DNA of 64,000 bases from Phaeosaccion multiseriatum (taxonomy: Eukaryota; Ochrophyta, other classes). Below are positions 42,334 to 53,473 of this stretch, piece after piece. The notes under the pieces were generated by a model. The model was not told the DNA's origin. It saw nothing but the letters and a program-made list of their open reading frames with translations, and searched no databases. A program made the position numbers and the translations under genes. Within the stretch, counting starts at the first letter, position 1. Each line of letters starts with the position of its first letter. The stretch is from the NCBI GenBank assembly GCA_965112735.1, contig OZ218956.1:3100001-3164000 (forward strand), read 5' to 3'.

Positions 42334-45300
42334 ATGGCTGCCACAGGCATGGATCTCTCCAGCCACATGGAGGCACTGCGAAGGCGGGCGCAGGCCAATC
42401 AGGGCCTGCAGCCTGAAGAATCGCAGGAAGGGGAGTACGAGGATGAGCAGCAGGGGGAGGGCAGCGAGGGGTCGCAGCAAAGTAATGGTGGCGAAGCGGT
42501 GGACGGAGAGGAGGAGATGGAACAGGAGAAGGAAAACAGCTCCTACGGTGGACGTACGATGCGGCCGACTAAGGCTAGAGGAAGGACCACAAGGAGCGGC
42601 AATGTCTACGGCTGTCCAACCGCTGGAAGTGCACCAGCAGCAGACACGGCAGCAGATGGTGACCTCGCCAAGGAAGAGGAAGCCCCAGTTGACGTCCTTT
42701 CCAAGTGGAAGAACCGCCAACAGCAGCAGCAGCAACAGCAGCAACACAAGAAGAAGAACAAGAAGTCCCCACCCCCCGCCGACTCAGACAGGGTGACTTC
42801 CCCCCCCGGGCCCTCTGGCGGAGAAGGAGCACCCACGGCGGCTGACCAGCAGCAAGGAGACGCCGCACTGCCTCCTGCTCCCCCCGTGCCAAAGCGACCG
42901 CAGGGCGTGACGCAGCAGTACAGAGTCAACAACAGCGACGACAACGGCAGTGGTGACACCACCTCCACCACCAACACCACCACAGCACCCGCCGATGATG
43001 ACGAGAAGACCACCACCTCGGCTACCGAGCACGTGGCTGCTACTAGCGGCACTCCTCCTGCAACTACGAGCACCAGTACCAGCCCGGCTCTTTCGGCAGG
43101 AGCAGGGGCAGAAGCTGCTGCTGCGGCAGCTGTGGCCGTCTATCTTCGCATTCGGCCCCCCGGGGTCGTGGATGGTGACCTTGACACTGTCTCCAACACC
43201 AGGACGTATGAAGTGCTGAAGGAGGAGGGGGAGGGAGGAGGAGGAGGAGGAGGAGGAGGCGGCGGGGCACTGGAGGAGAAGAAGGACAAGAAGAAGAATG
43301 TGATCCTTGCTGCCTCTCCACCAACGGCCTCCATCGCAGGCCGCACTCGGGGCGGGGCGCAGAAGAAGGAGTACACGTTTAGCGGCGTGTTTCAACCCGG
43401 AACAAGGCAGGAAGATGTGTATGATACGGCAGCCAAGGTGAGTGAGGGCACAGGGCAGGGCAGTTGGTGATACAGGGCAGGGGGCAGGGTAGAGGAGGCA
43501 CAGCAGGGGCAAGAGAATTGGAGAGAGGCGACGTGGAAGGGGTGAAGGGTATGGAAGGAGAAAGACGGAGACAAGATTTCGATATCCTTGCCGCTCGTAC
43601 TCCCCGCTCTCACTCTCCTACAACTGTCTCCTACCTTCACTCCCCACCCCCCCCCCCCCCCCGGGTCCCCCATCCACTGCCTTCTTCAGCCCCTCGTGGA
43701 GGACATGTTCCGTAGCGGCACGAACGGGCTCCTCTTCGCCTACGGAATGACCAACGCCGGCAAGACCTTCACCACCCTCGGGGATGCGGCAAACCCAGGC
43801 CTCTTGCCCCGGGCCCTGCGCCACATCTTTGAGCGCATCGCCGACTGCAACAACAGCGCTGCCGACAGTACTGGTGATGGCGCAGTTGGTGATACAGGCC
43901 CGATGCGGGTGGAGATGTCGTACCTGGAGATTTACAATGAAAACGTCTTCGACCTCTTGGCCAAAGAGGTGAGCCAGCCTGAAACCGAAACTGAAACCGA
44001 CCTCCCCCCCCCCTGCTCCTGCTCCTACTGCTGTGCACTGCGATCAACCCAGCTAATTACTAATCAACGCTCGACCCCCTCTTTCCCCTTTCCACACGCG
44101 TGACTGCTTGTCGATGATCAATACCACCACCCAACGCAAACGCCCCAACCAAAGCAGAGAGGAGGAGCAGCAGCAGCAGGAGGAGGAGGAGACGAAGCCA
44201 ACAACAACACCAGCAATATGAAGCCTCGAGAGCCTCTCAAGCTGCAGGACCGAGGCGGCCGTATCGAGCCCAAGAGTTTGAGCCACCATGGCATCGACAG
44301 CGCGGAGGAGGGGCTGCAGCTGGTGGCGAGAGGGGCCAAGAACAGGGCAATGGGCTCCACTCACATGAATGAGGGCTCCTCCAGATCGCACTGGTACGTC
44401 AACGGATCTTAACGGATCTTGAGGGGCGTGTAGGGGTGTGGGTGGGTAGGTAGGTAGCTTCAGTTTCGTTGTATTCAACCTCCAACACCATCAAGAGTGA
44501 GGCTGAGCTCACTACTAGTCGCCCTCCCTACCTTCCTACCTTCAAGACTCGGATGTGATGGCGAGCGACTGGGCTGCTTGTTCCCTCCCTCCTGTCTGCC
44601 TGCCCCTCTCTTCCCCTTCCTTTTCTGCACTCATTCCACCCTTATGCATCATAGCTGTGAGCAGAGCATTGTCTGCCTCCCTCCCTCTGTCTGACCACCA
44701 CCACCTCCTCCTCCTCCTCCTCCTCCTCCTTTGCCTCGCTCTTCTCCTCCCTCCCTTTCTTTCCCTCCCCTTCTTCTCTTTCTACAGCGTCTGCACGGTC
44801 GAGCTCAAGGGCGGGTCCGTCGACGGCACAGTGCTGTGGATCGTGGACCTTGCCGGCAGCGAGAGGGGCTCACGCACAGGGGCCAAGGGGGCGCAGCAGA
44901 AGGAGGCCAACAATATCAACCAGTCTCTCACCACACTTTGGCGCTGCATGTCCATGATGCGCAAGAATCAGCAGCTCAGCAAGAGCGCCAAGCTCAACAG
45001 GTGATGGAAGGGGGAGGGACAGAGTGTATGCATAGTGTGTGTGTGTGTGTACATGTGTGCTGGTTCTGTTTGTGTTGAGTCGCTGGTGACTGACTACCTG
45101 ACTGTGGGTTGGGGTTGAGAATTATAGCTCAATCGATCGATTGAACTGTGCACGTGCGTGCGTGTGCGTGCACCCACCCCCACACCCTACCCCCTAATCT
45201 CCCCTCCCCTCCCCCTGACCCTCCGACCCTCTGACCCTCCTTTGACAGGAGCCAAGTGGTGCCCTTTCGCGACAGCAAGTTGACGTACCTCTTCATGAAC

Positions 45301-45678
45301 CACCTGTCGGGCTCGAGCAGCGGTAGGACGGTCATGATCGTCAACATCAACCCCTCCTGCGACGACTTTGACGAGACACAGTACGGTGAGTGAGTGAGTG
45401 AGGGAGGGAGAGAGAGAGTGGGTGAGGGACTGAGTGAATGGGTGGCTGAGGGAAGAGTGTGGGTGACTCCAGAGACAGAGGGGAGGCGCATGGGCTCGCA
45501 GAGGGGGGTGCAAGACGACCGAAATAACGAGGAAGAGAGGGAAGATTGTCTGACATGACCACGTCTGACACGCTCAGCCTCCGTCTGTCGCACCCTCCGA
45601 CGATCGCCGTTCAACCCCCGTCTCTCTCTGTCTCTTCCTCCCTCCGATGCACCCTCTCCCCCCTCCCCCTCTTTCTCC

Positions 45679-45709
<31 letters not shown>

Positions 45710-46384
45710 CTCCCTCTACTCACTACTCCTTTCACAGTGCTCTCAAACAGCGCCATTGCACAAGAGGTCAAAACCGTCAAAGACACCGCCGCTACCTCTC
45801 GCTACGCTCAGCTCACCTCCTCCGGCTACGGCAACAACGGACGCAAGATCTCCTCCAAGCTCAATGCATACACCGCCCACCTCAACGCCAAGAGCGGCAA
45901 CAGCAACTCGTACCGCTCCAACCGATCGCCCTTCAAAAAGCAGCAGCCTTCGAGGGGCGGGGCGCTGCTCAACAAGGGCCCCATGCTGGGTACCAGTGGT
46001 CGGCGCCGTAGCAGCGTGCACAAGGGTGGACCTGTCGTAGTTGGGGGAGGAGGAGGAGGAGGAGGAGGAGGAGGAGAGGGTTGGCTGCTGAGTCGTCCCA
46101 GTGTGGGTAAGGCGAGTCGGAGCCGCGTGAGTCTTGGCAAGGCGAGCAGCTCCAGCGCGATGCTCATGCTTCAAGCGCAGCAGAGGGAGAGGCTGAGGAA
46201 GGCACAGGAGCGGCAGGAGAGAGCTTCTCTCGCCATGGAGGAGGACGAGGAGGTGGTGGAGGAAGAGGAGGAAGAGGTGGATGAGTCCACATCACGAGGA
46301 GTAGGAGAGGGCAAGGCGTTTGGGCATGGTGTCAAGGAGGAGGAGTGGAGGAGGGAGTTTGAACATTCTACCGCACAAACCAGC

Positions 46385-46415
<31 letters not shown>

Positions 46416-49400
46416 GCAGCAGCAGCGGGAACAGCAGGCCGGCCTCCGCGAGTGTTGATGGAGGGGGAGAAGCGGACCAGAAGGAGCCGGTGTGGTTCGG
46501 CCTTGAGACGGAGAGATACGCCACTGAGAACGACAAGCTGCGACAAGAAAACGCCGAGCTTCTGCTCCGATTGGAGAGCGTGAAGCTTCAGACCAAGCAG
46601 GAGATGGCAGCAGAAGTGGCGGGGACGGTGGGGGATCTTGTGGCGGCGTTCAGGCTACAGACCATCCGATTGGAGGCCATGAATAAGAACAAGAGCGAGA
46701 AGGCGGAGGAGTGGGCACGCTGGCTCGAGCGGGCCAAGGAGACGGAAGGCTCCACGACTGCTCTGCGGGGAGTAGAGGTGGATACCACAGCGTCTACAAC
46801 CACCACCACCCAGGCCGGGTCTGGGGTGGAAGTGGGCAGGGATTTTGCTAACCTGGTCAAATATACAGCGGCCCTGGAGAGGCTTGTGGAGAGGCAGGGG
46901 CAGGACTGGGCGGAGAGAGAGGCAGCGCACCGGCAGGAACTTGCCGAGTTAGAGGCGGAGTTCGAAGGGTTCCACGAAGAGAATATGCTCGGTCTCCTTG
47001 CGCCGCCGCTTTCGTCTTCGGGGGTGGAGGGAGGAGGAGGAGGAGGAGGAACAGTTGGTGATACAGCGGCACCAGGAGCGAGCATCATTGGGCAGGGGGA
47101 GTGGGTGAGCAAGGAAGAATCCTCTCGTCGCCAAGGCACGCAGCGTAGGCTCAAGCGCCTTGCCAACGACGTTGAGCGCTCGTCTCGGGAGGCGGGCCAG
47201 TGGAAGAGAGAGGCAGCTCAAGCGAGGAGAGATGCTCGCTCGCTAAGGGCCACAGTGGATCAGGCAGAGGCGGATGCAGCTGCTGCCAATGCCAAGGTCG
47301 AGGCTGCTGAGGCTGTCGCTGCTGCTGCTACTGCTAAGGCTGCTGAGGCTCAGGCTGCTGCTGAGGCTGCGGCTGCTGCTGCTGCGGCTGCTGAGGCGGC
47401 TGCTGAGGCATCCTCACCAATGCTGAGCGCTGCTCCTGGGCAGGGCTCGGTCGGAGCAGAATCAGGGAGAGAAGAGGAAGATGGCGAGCAGCACGAGCAG
47501 GAGCACGACCAGGAGGGCAGCCTCCGGGTGCTTCGCTCCTCGTCGCGCGCCTCTTCGCTGGCGTCATCACGAATGAGCGGCGACGAGAATGCCCCACCGG
47601 CACAGCCACAGCCACAGCAGTTGGTCATACAGCCACAGCCACAGGCAAGGCCACTTGCTCCTCCTCCGGTGCATCCCATGACGGCGGGGGGTGCGGGTGG
47701 TAACGGGCAGGCACCGCCGCTGCCACCAAAGGTCTTTAGGCAGAAGCATCAGCAGCTCGATCAGGCAGCGCCGCCACTTCCTCCTCCCCCTCCCCTGGCG
47801 CTGCGGCAGGGGTCCGTGAAGCGACACTTGGGCAGGATGGAGTCACAGGGAGAGATTGTGGAGAAGGCGGGCGGGGGGGGGGTGGCGAGGTTGGGAGGAG
47901 GAGGGGCAGTCGCGGAGGCAAGGGCGGCACTCATGGCTTCGACGACCTTTGGGTCCACCGGGTCGGCGGGCTTTGTGAACAACGGAGGCGGGGTGTTTTA
48001 TAGCAATAATGGTAGCAGCAATGTTAGCGTTATAAGCAGCAACAGTGGGGGAGGGGGAGGGGGGGGTAACAACTACAACTACTCCATGGAGGGGAGCGGC
48101 AGAGGCAGCGGGGGAAGCAGCAGCGCCAACGGCAGCCACGGTAGGCAGCAGCAACAACCCTACGGCCACTACCCCTTGAGCCGCAGCAGCAGCAGCACCA
48201 CCTACTCCTACCACAACCACCCCCCCAGCACGGCGAGACCGTCGGGCAGTTCCGGAAGTGGGGGAGGAGGAGGAGGAGGAGGAGGGGGCGCCTACTACCC
48301 GCAGCGAGGGGTGCTGAACCGGTCCCAGAGCACCAGGTCACAGGGGACGTACCCCGCCGACCGCCGTGCTCAGTTCACCAATGCTACATACGGAAAGTAC
48401 GCCAACACTGGCAATGGCAGGGGGAGCGGGGGAGGGCGTAGTCGTGGCTCGCTGGAGGCAGGACGATCGGTGGTGGCCATCTCTAGACCAGGTAGGAGAA
48501 CAGAGAGAGAGAGAGAGAGAAGGATGTGTGTGTGTAACATGTACAGGAGAGAAAGGGGAGAGGGGAGAGAGAGCCTTTGCATTCAGCCATCTTGTTTGTT
48601 GTTGTCTCACTCTTTGCCTCCCCTCCTGTGTCCTTCTCTTGGTTCTTCTTCTTCTTCTTCTTCTTCTTCTTCTTCTTCTTCTTCTTCGTCTTCTTCTTCT
48701 TCTTCTTCTTCTTCTTCTTCTTCTTCTCTTATCTTCCTCTTCTTCCTCCTCCTCCTCCTCCTCCTGTGCATCATGTTGGAACATTGACAGTGCGCATGAG
48801 TGCCGGAGCAGGAGGGCCACGCTCCCCACGCACCTCTCTCCAGCGCCGATCGGTAGGCAGCCCTGGCCAAAGCAAAGCGGGTTGGCAGAGCCGAAAAACG
48901 GCAAAGGTGAGACTAAAGAGGAGGAGGAGGAGGAGGAGGAGGAGGGCGAGGGGGTGATTGGGGAAAGTGAGCAGGCAAGAAGGACGTGGGTTAGAGTCAG
49001 CGTTGTGTTGTGTGTCGGGAAGGGACGGGGCGTCGGGCAGAGCAAATTTTGCAGTTTTGTTGTTTTGTAGAAAAGGGCCATGATATTTATCTGACGAACA
49101 ATGTCTCCTTCTTCCTCGTGCCCCCTTCCTTCCCTCGTTGAATCGAATTGCTCCCCCCTCCCTGCCTGCCTCCCTCCCTGTCTCTCTCCGTGTGTGTCTC
49201 TCCCACGCACGCACACACGTGCCGTCGTTAGTCCAAGTCGCACGACAACATGCTCGGAAAGCTTGCGAAGGGCCTGCGCAAGATTGTGCATATCGAAGGA
49301 GACCACAAGGATCATCGTAAGTACTTACGTGCTTACAGTAGTGTGTCTACAGTTTCGTATGTATGAAAACTCTGTTGTTCCATCAGAAATAATAATTATC

Positions 49401-49502
49401 TCTTCCCTCTCTCTCTTTCGCTCGCTCGCTTCTGTCGATCGATCCATCAATCAATCAGGCTCCAAGGCGAAGCGTCCGGGCTACAAGCGTCAGGGCCTTT
49501 GA
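42334..49502 (+). CDS. Kinesin-6-like motor protein
   Basis: Nine exons close in phase: 42334-43437, 43690-43968, 44158-44393, 44788-45000, 45249-45385, 45738-48491, 48791-48906, 49232-49316, 49459-49502; about 1655 residues. The start ATG is in ACCATGG. After a ~270-residue disordered N-terminus comes the motor: [17 protein letters not shown]-loop [29 protein letters not shown], switch I NEGSSRSH, switch II DLAGSER, KLTYLF and a close reading [26 protein letters not shown]. The AYGxTNxGKT loop and the DETxxVLxxSAIAQ end are typical of kinesin-6 (KIF20/KIF23), which works at the spindle midzone and cleavage site. Coiled coil follows at roughly residues 910-1210, then Gly/Ser/Gln-rich sequence and a basic tail ([10 protein letters not shown]). 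Motor and ATP residues are intact. The subfamily call is from motifs only. Confidence 0.88.
43461..43475 (+). repeat. Dispersed motif CAGTTGGTGATACAG, intronic copy
   Basis: Exact copy in kinesin intron 1, 23 bases past the donor, sense orientation, followed by GGCAGGG repeats. Confidence 0.8.
43883..43897 (+). repeat. Dispersed motif CAGTTGGTGATACAG, coding copy
   Basis: Exact copy inside the kinesin motor domain exon, read A-V-G-D-T, in a loop insertion before [11 protein letters not shown]. Confidence 0.8.
47052..47067 (+). repeat. Dispersed motif CAGTTGGTGATACAGC, coding copy
   Basis: Exact copy in kinesin exon 6 right after a (GGA)n glycine tract, read V-G-D-T-A. A one-mismatch copy (CAGTTGGTCATACAGC, read L-V-I-Q) follows at 47618-47633. 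Confidence 0.8.
48645..48770. repeat. (TTC)n tract in a kinesin intron
   Basis: About 25 TTC units then TCC units, forming the pyrimidine tract before the acceptor at 48790. Gives long spurious Ser/Phe/Leu or Glu/Lys open frames. Confidence 0.85.
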
Positions 49503-50163
49503 ATCTTCGCACCAATTTGTGAAGCATTCAGTCAATCAATCTGTCGATGGATGGATGGATGGATGGCAGTGGATGGGCGATGCATCCGGCAGACGTCACA
49601 TCAGTGGACTAAGGGGCCGTTCGTTCGCACCTTGCGAATCACCACGAAGGGGGTTGTATCGTGGATCGGTATGAGAGCCATCGACACTCAAGGGATGAGA
49701 GGAGAGGAGGGAGGGGGAGGGAGAGGGGCTGTCAAGGCGGTCGGTCCTAGGGAGGAGAGTCGTGAGGAGGAAGGAGTAAGGAGGAAGGAGGTGGAGTACC
49801 TGTCGGTTTGTCATTCTATCCTGTCTTTTTCTTCCCGTATTGCCTCCCCTTCGGGTGCGTTGCTTGCTTGGTGCCATGAGTCAGTTTTCAGATTTAACAG
49901 TATCGAACTGATGAGTAGGATCGGTATCGATGATCGATGGTCACGGCTCAGTCAGCGTAGTAAGTCAGTAGGCACAAGTCATGCAAACCTTGCTTTGACT
50001 GTAGCGAGAGTTTTAGTCGTTTAGGGTTTAGGGTCGATGCGGAGGTGGATGGATGGTGGTGGTGGTGGACCATCCCAGTCCTATGGGCATAGATAGATCA
50101 CTGTGTGCCCGTTTGCCTGTTTCCGTCCGCTCTTTTGTATAAGCATTGGGCGCTGTCAGTCCT

Positions 50164-50198
<35 letters not shown>

Positions 50199-50948
50199 TT
50201 TGTTGGCGTGTAGTGTGTAGGGGAGGGTAAGAGTGGTGGTCGTGGTGCTGGTGCTGTTTGGGTGGTACTCCCACGGGCAAGGGGGGGGGGGGGGCGAGGG
50301 ACATTAAGCCTTCGACACTCTCCTCCCGTGATGCCCAAGTTGGGCTTTTCACTTAACTCTCTTATAGTTAATGAATGTACATTCTAAAAGTTACACGGTT
50401 AAGGCTGACTATCGGAAGAAGAGGTGTGGGAGGGTGAGCAATCTCGGTAGAGATTCGCGTAGTCGTATACGGCAAGGAAGCGCATTCCGCACGCCACCAG
50501 ATTCAGTTTCAGGTTTCTCAAGCCTGATTGATGCTATCGTACGACTCCATTTATGGCGTTCGATATTTAAACTCGCCGTCAGCCGTGCCTATCTGCCTAG
50601 CCCCTCTCAACTGACCCCGCTGCCTTTGCCACCCGTCGCCTCCAGCCCCCCCCCCTCCCCTCGATTCGCTCTCCTCCTGCGTATTGCTCTTCGCGACTCC
50701 TGTCCTGTCCTAGTGAGTTTGTCTGCGCCTTGCCCGTCCCTCCGCTCGCTCCCAGTGCCAGGGACCTTGGTGCCGAACTCAGTCGAGTCTCCGCTCGCTC
50801 ACGCGAAGCGGAGGCCTTCCTTCTTCTCTCTATACCATACCAAGCAGCGCCACAGTCACGCACACCTGGCGAGACACGTGGGACTCTGCTGCTGTTGAGC
50901 GCTTGCGTTGCCTTCGCCCCACGGATCCATCTACGCCTCTCCTTCCGC
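49503..50948. other. Convergent spacer, kinesin / PPR copy 2
   Basis: No gene recognised. Contains GGATGGCAGTGGATGG at 49545, two TTTAGGG units at 50019-50033, a (GT)n run at about 50166-50195 and, from about 50612, the duplicated 3' flank of the PPR gene. Confidence 0.55.
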
Positions 50949-53410
50949 TCAGAGGGCTGTTGCTGCCGGACCGGTGACTCGCATCACCACCATCCCCGGG
51001 TTGTGTCTGTCTTCCCATACTTCGACGCCCGGCCTCTCCTGCAAATAGGCCAGCACCGCGGGCTTGAGAACGCTGACACCGTCCTCACTGCCTCGGCCTC
51101 GGCCTGTGATGACCTTGATCTCAGCCCCCGCCTTCGCCTCTGAGAGCACGTGACGAAGCGCTGCCTTGCTCGTTCCCCTGGTGAAGTCGTGCAAGTCCAC
51201 CTCCTGGCCCCCCTTCTTCCAGTGCTTCAAGACCCCTTGCGATTCGGCCTCTGCGTACAGCTCGTCAGCAGCCGCCTCGTCGCCACCCTCCTGCAAAGCG
51301 TCAATGGTGGAGCTGTAGCTGATTGCATTGGGAGCGAGTCCTTCTGCCTTCATCTCACTCAATAAACCCAATGCCTCCACGTGTTGGCTGGCCTTGGCGC
51401 ATGCGTCAATGGTGGAGTTGTAGTTGATTACGTCTCGAGCGAGTCCTTCTGCCTTCATCTCCCTCAGTAAATCCATTGCCTCCACGTGTTGGCTGGCTCT
51501 GGCGCATGCGTTTATGGTGGCGCTGTAGTTGATTACATTAGGAGCAAGTCCTTCTCCCTTCATCTCCCTCAGTAAATCCATTGCCTCCACGTGTTGGCTG
51601 GCTCGGGCGCATGCGTTAATGGTGGCGCTGTAGCTGATTACGTCTGGAGCGAGTCCTTCTGCCTTCATCTCCCTCAGTAAACGCAATGCCTCCACGTGTT
51701 GGCTGGCCTTGGCGCATGCGTCAATGGTGGAGCTGTAGTTGATTACGTCTGGAGCGAGTCCTTCTGCCTTCATCTCCCTCAGTAAACTCATTGCCTCCAC
51801 GTGTTGGCTGGCCTTGGCGCATGCGTTAATGGTGGAGCTGTAGCTGATAACGTCTGGAGCGAGTCCTTCTGCCTTCATCTCCCTCAGTAAACTCATTGCC
51901 TCCACGTGTTGGCTGGCCTTGGCGCATGCGTTAATGGTGGAGTTGTAGCTGATAACGTCTGGAGCGAGTCCTTCTGCCTTCATCTCCCTCAGTAAACCTA
52001 TTGCCTCCGCGTGTCGGCTGGCTCTGGCGCATGCGTCAATGGTGGAGTTGTAGCTGATTGCATTGGGAGTGACTCCTTCTGCCTTCATCTCCCTCAGTAA
52101 ATCCATTGCCTCCACGTGTTGGCTGGCACTGGCGCATGCGTCAATGGTGGAGCTGTAGCTGATAACGTCTGGAGCGAGTCCTTCTGCCTTCATCTCCCTC
52201 AGTAAACCTATTGCCTCCGCGTGTCGGTTGGCTCTGGCGCATGCGTTAATGGTGGCGTTGTAGCTGATTATGTCTGGAGCGAGTCCTTCTGCCTTCATCT
52301 CCCTCAGTAAATCCATTGCCTCCACGTGTTGGTTGGCTCTGGCGCATGCGTGAATGGTGCCGCTGTAGCTGATTACACCCGGAGCGAGTCCTTCTGCCTT
52401 CATCTCCCTCAGTAAACGCAATGCCTCCACGTGTTGGTTGGATCTGGCGCATGCGTTAATGGTGGAGTTGTAGCTGATTACATCGGGAGCGAGTCCTTCT
52501 GCCTTCATCTCCCTCAGTAAACCCATTGCCTCCACGTGTTGGCTGGCTCTGGCGCATGCGTCAATGGTGGCGTTGTAGCTGATTACATCGGGAGCGAGTC
52601 CTTCTGCCTTCATCTCCCTCAGTAAACGCAATGCCTCCACGTGTTGGCTTGCTCTGGCGCATGCGTTAATGGTGGCGCTGTAGCTGATTACGTCTGGAGC
52701 GAGTCCTTCTGCCTTCATCTCCCTCAGTAAACGCAATGCCTCCACGTATTGGCTTGCTTTGGCGCATGCGTATATAGTGGAGTTATAGCTGATCACGTCT
52801 GGCCTGAAGCCTTCCTTCTTCATCTCTGCCAAGAGAGCCAAAGCGCCCTTCCACCGCCCGCCATTCCCAATCGCGGTAATCGCAGCATTTAAACAGTACA
52901 GATTAGGCCTGAGGCCTTCTCGCCGTGCGCGCTCCAGAGTAGGTGCAACCCTCTTCCAATCCTTGCTCCTCCCCAGATCCTGGATCTCCCTCATGAGCCG
53001 TATCTGCCTCGACTTGTCACTTCCACCAGTGGAGTAGCAGGACCATTGCTGCGGCAGCTGCTTGTGCTGATGTAGTAAAGAGTCAGAGTCGGCACGCCGT
53101 TCAACACCTCCTCCTACTACTCTTCTATTCCTGCCAATGCAAGAGGAGTAGCAGGTTCTGACCACCCCCCTCAACGACATTGCACTCCTCATTAGCATTG
53201 TATCTTCTGCTCCCCTTACCCCCAATAGAGGCTATACACTTTCCTCCCTTCTATCCGTAACCAACTGCTGAGGCTGCACACGTTGCCAAATTGACCATAG
53301 GCTTGCCGATCTCCTCGCGAAACGTATCGCTGATATGGCATAGCTTTTCTCTGCCCCACACACACTTTGCGGCCACCTGTGAGTTTGGTTAGAGGACCAA
53401 TACGTCCAGC
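50612..53410 (-). repeat. Inverted duplication, arm 2 (contains PPR copy 2)
   Basis: Reverse-complement partner of 34321-37422, shorter by four 105-base PPR units and a few small indels. The outer end lies within about 65 bases of the PI4-kinase stop codon. Confidence 0.85.
50949..53198 (-). CDS. PPR-SMR protein, copy 2 (15 near-identical PPR repeats)
   Basis: Intronless, 749 residues from the conserved MLM start (53225 is an upstream in-frame ATG adding nine residues). Same architecture as copy 1: Arg-rich targeting-like N-terminus, 15 full PPRs from 52901 to 51327, a partial last repeat and an intact SMR domain. It has exactly four repeats (140 residues) fewer than copy 1, lost or never gained between the second and fourth repeats. 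Predicted target from residues 5/35 of repeats 1-15 is UUGU?GUAUUGGAGC. The shared stretch U?GUAU is identical to copy 1 and the 3' part differs at several code positions. Its start lies 275 bases downstream of the PI4-kinase stop on the same strand, so its promoter overlaps that gene's 3' UTR. Both copies look functional, with no frameshifts. Confidence 0.92.
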   Translation of the reverse strand: MLMRSAMSLRGVVRTCYSSCIGRNRRVVGGGVERRADSDSLLHQHKQLPQQWSCYSTGGSDKSRQIRLMREIQDLGRSKDWKRVAPTLERARREGLRPNLYCLNAAITAIGNGGRWKGALALLAEMKKEGFRPDVISYNSTIYACAKASQYVEALRLLREMKAEGLAPDVISYSATINACARASQHVEALRLLREMKAEGLAPDVISYNATIDACARASQHVEAMGLLREMKAEGLAPDVISYNSTINACARSNQHVEALRLLREMKAEGLAPGVISYSGTIHACARANQHVEAMDLLREMKAEGLAPDIISYNATINACARANRHAEAIGLLREMKAEGLAPDVISYSSTIDACASASQHVEAMDLLREMKAEGVTPNAISYNSTIDACARASRHAEAIGLLREMKAEGLAPDVISYNSTINACAKASQHVEAMSLLREMKAEGLAPDVISYSSTINACAKASQHVEAMSLLREMKAEGLAPDVINYSSTIDACAKASQHVEALRLLREMKAEGLAPDVISYSATINACARASQHVEAMDLLREMKGEGLAPNVINYSATINACARASQHVEAMDLLREMKAEGLARDVINYNSTIDACAKASQHVEALGLLSEMKAEGLAPNAISYSSTIDALQEGGDEAAADELYAEAESQGVLKHWKKGGQEVDLHDFTRGTSKAALRHVLSEAKAGAEIKVITGRGRGSEDGVSVLKPAVLAYLQERPGVEVWEDRHNPGMVVMRVTGPAATAL

Positions 53411-53473
53411 CACTTTCCCGACCACTGGGAGCGGATCGTGCACGTCTATTGCAGTTAAAGAAATGTTATGAAG

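Noticed and set aside
48577-48957. Glu/Lys- and Phe-rich open frames over (TTC)n
   Set aside because: Triplet-repeat artefacts in a kinesin intron.
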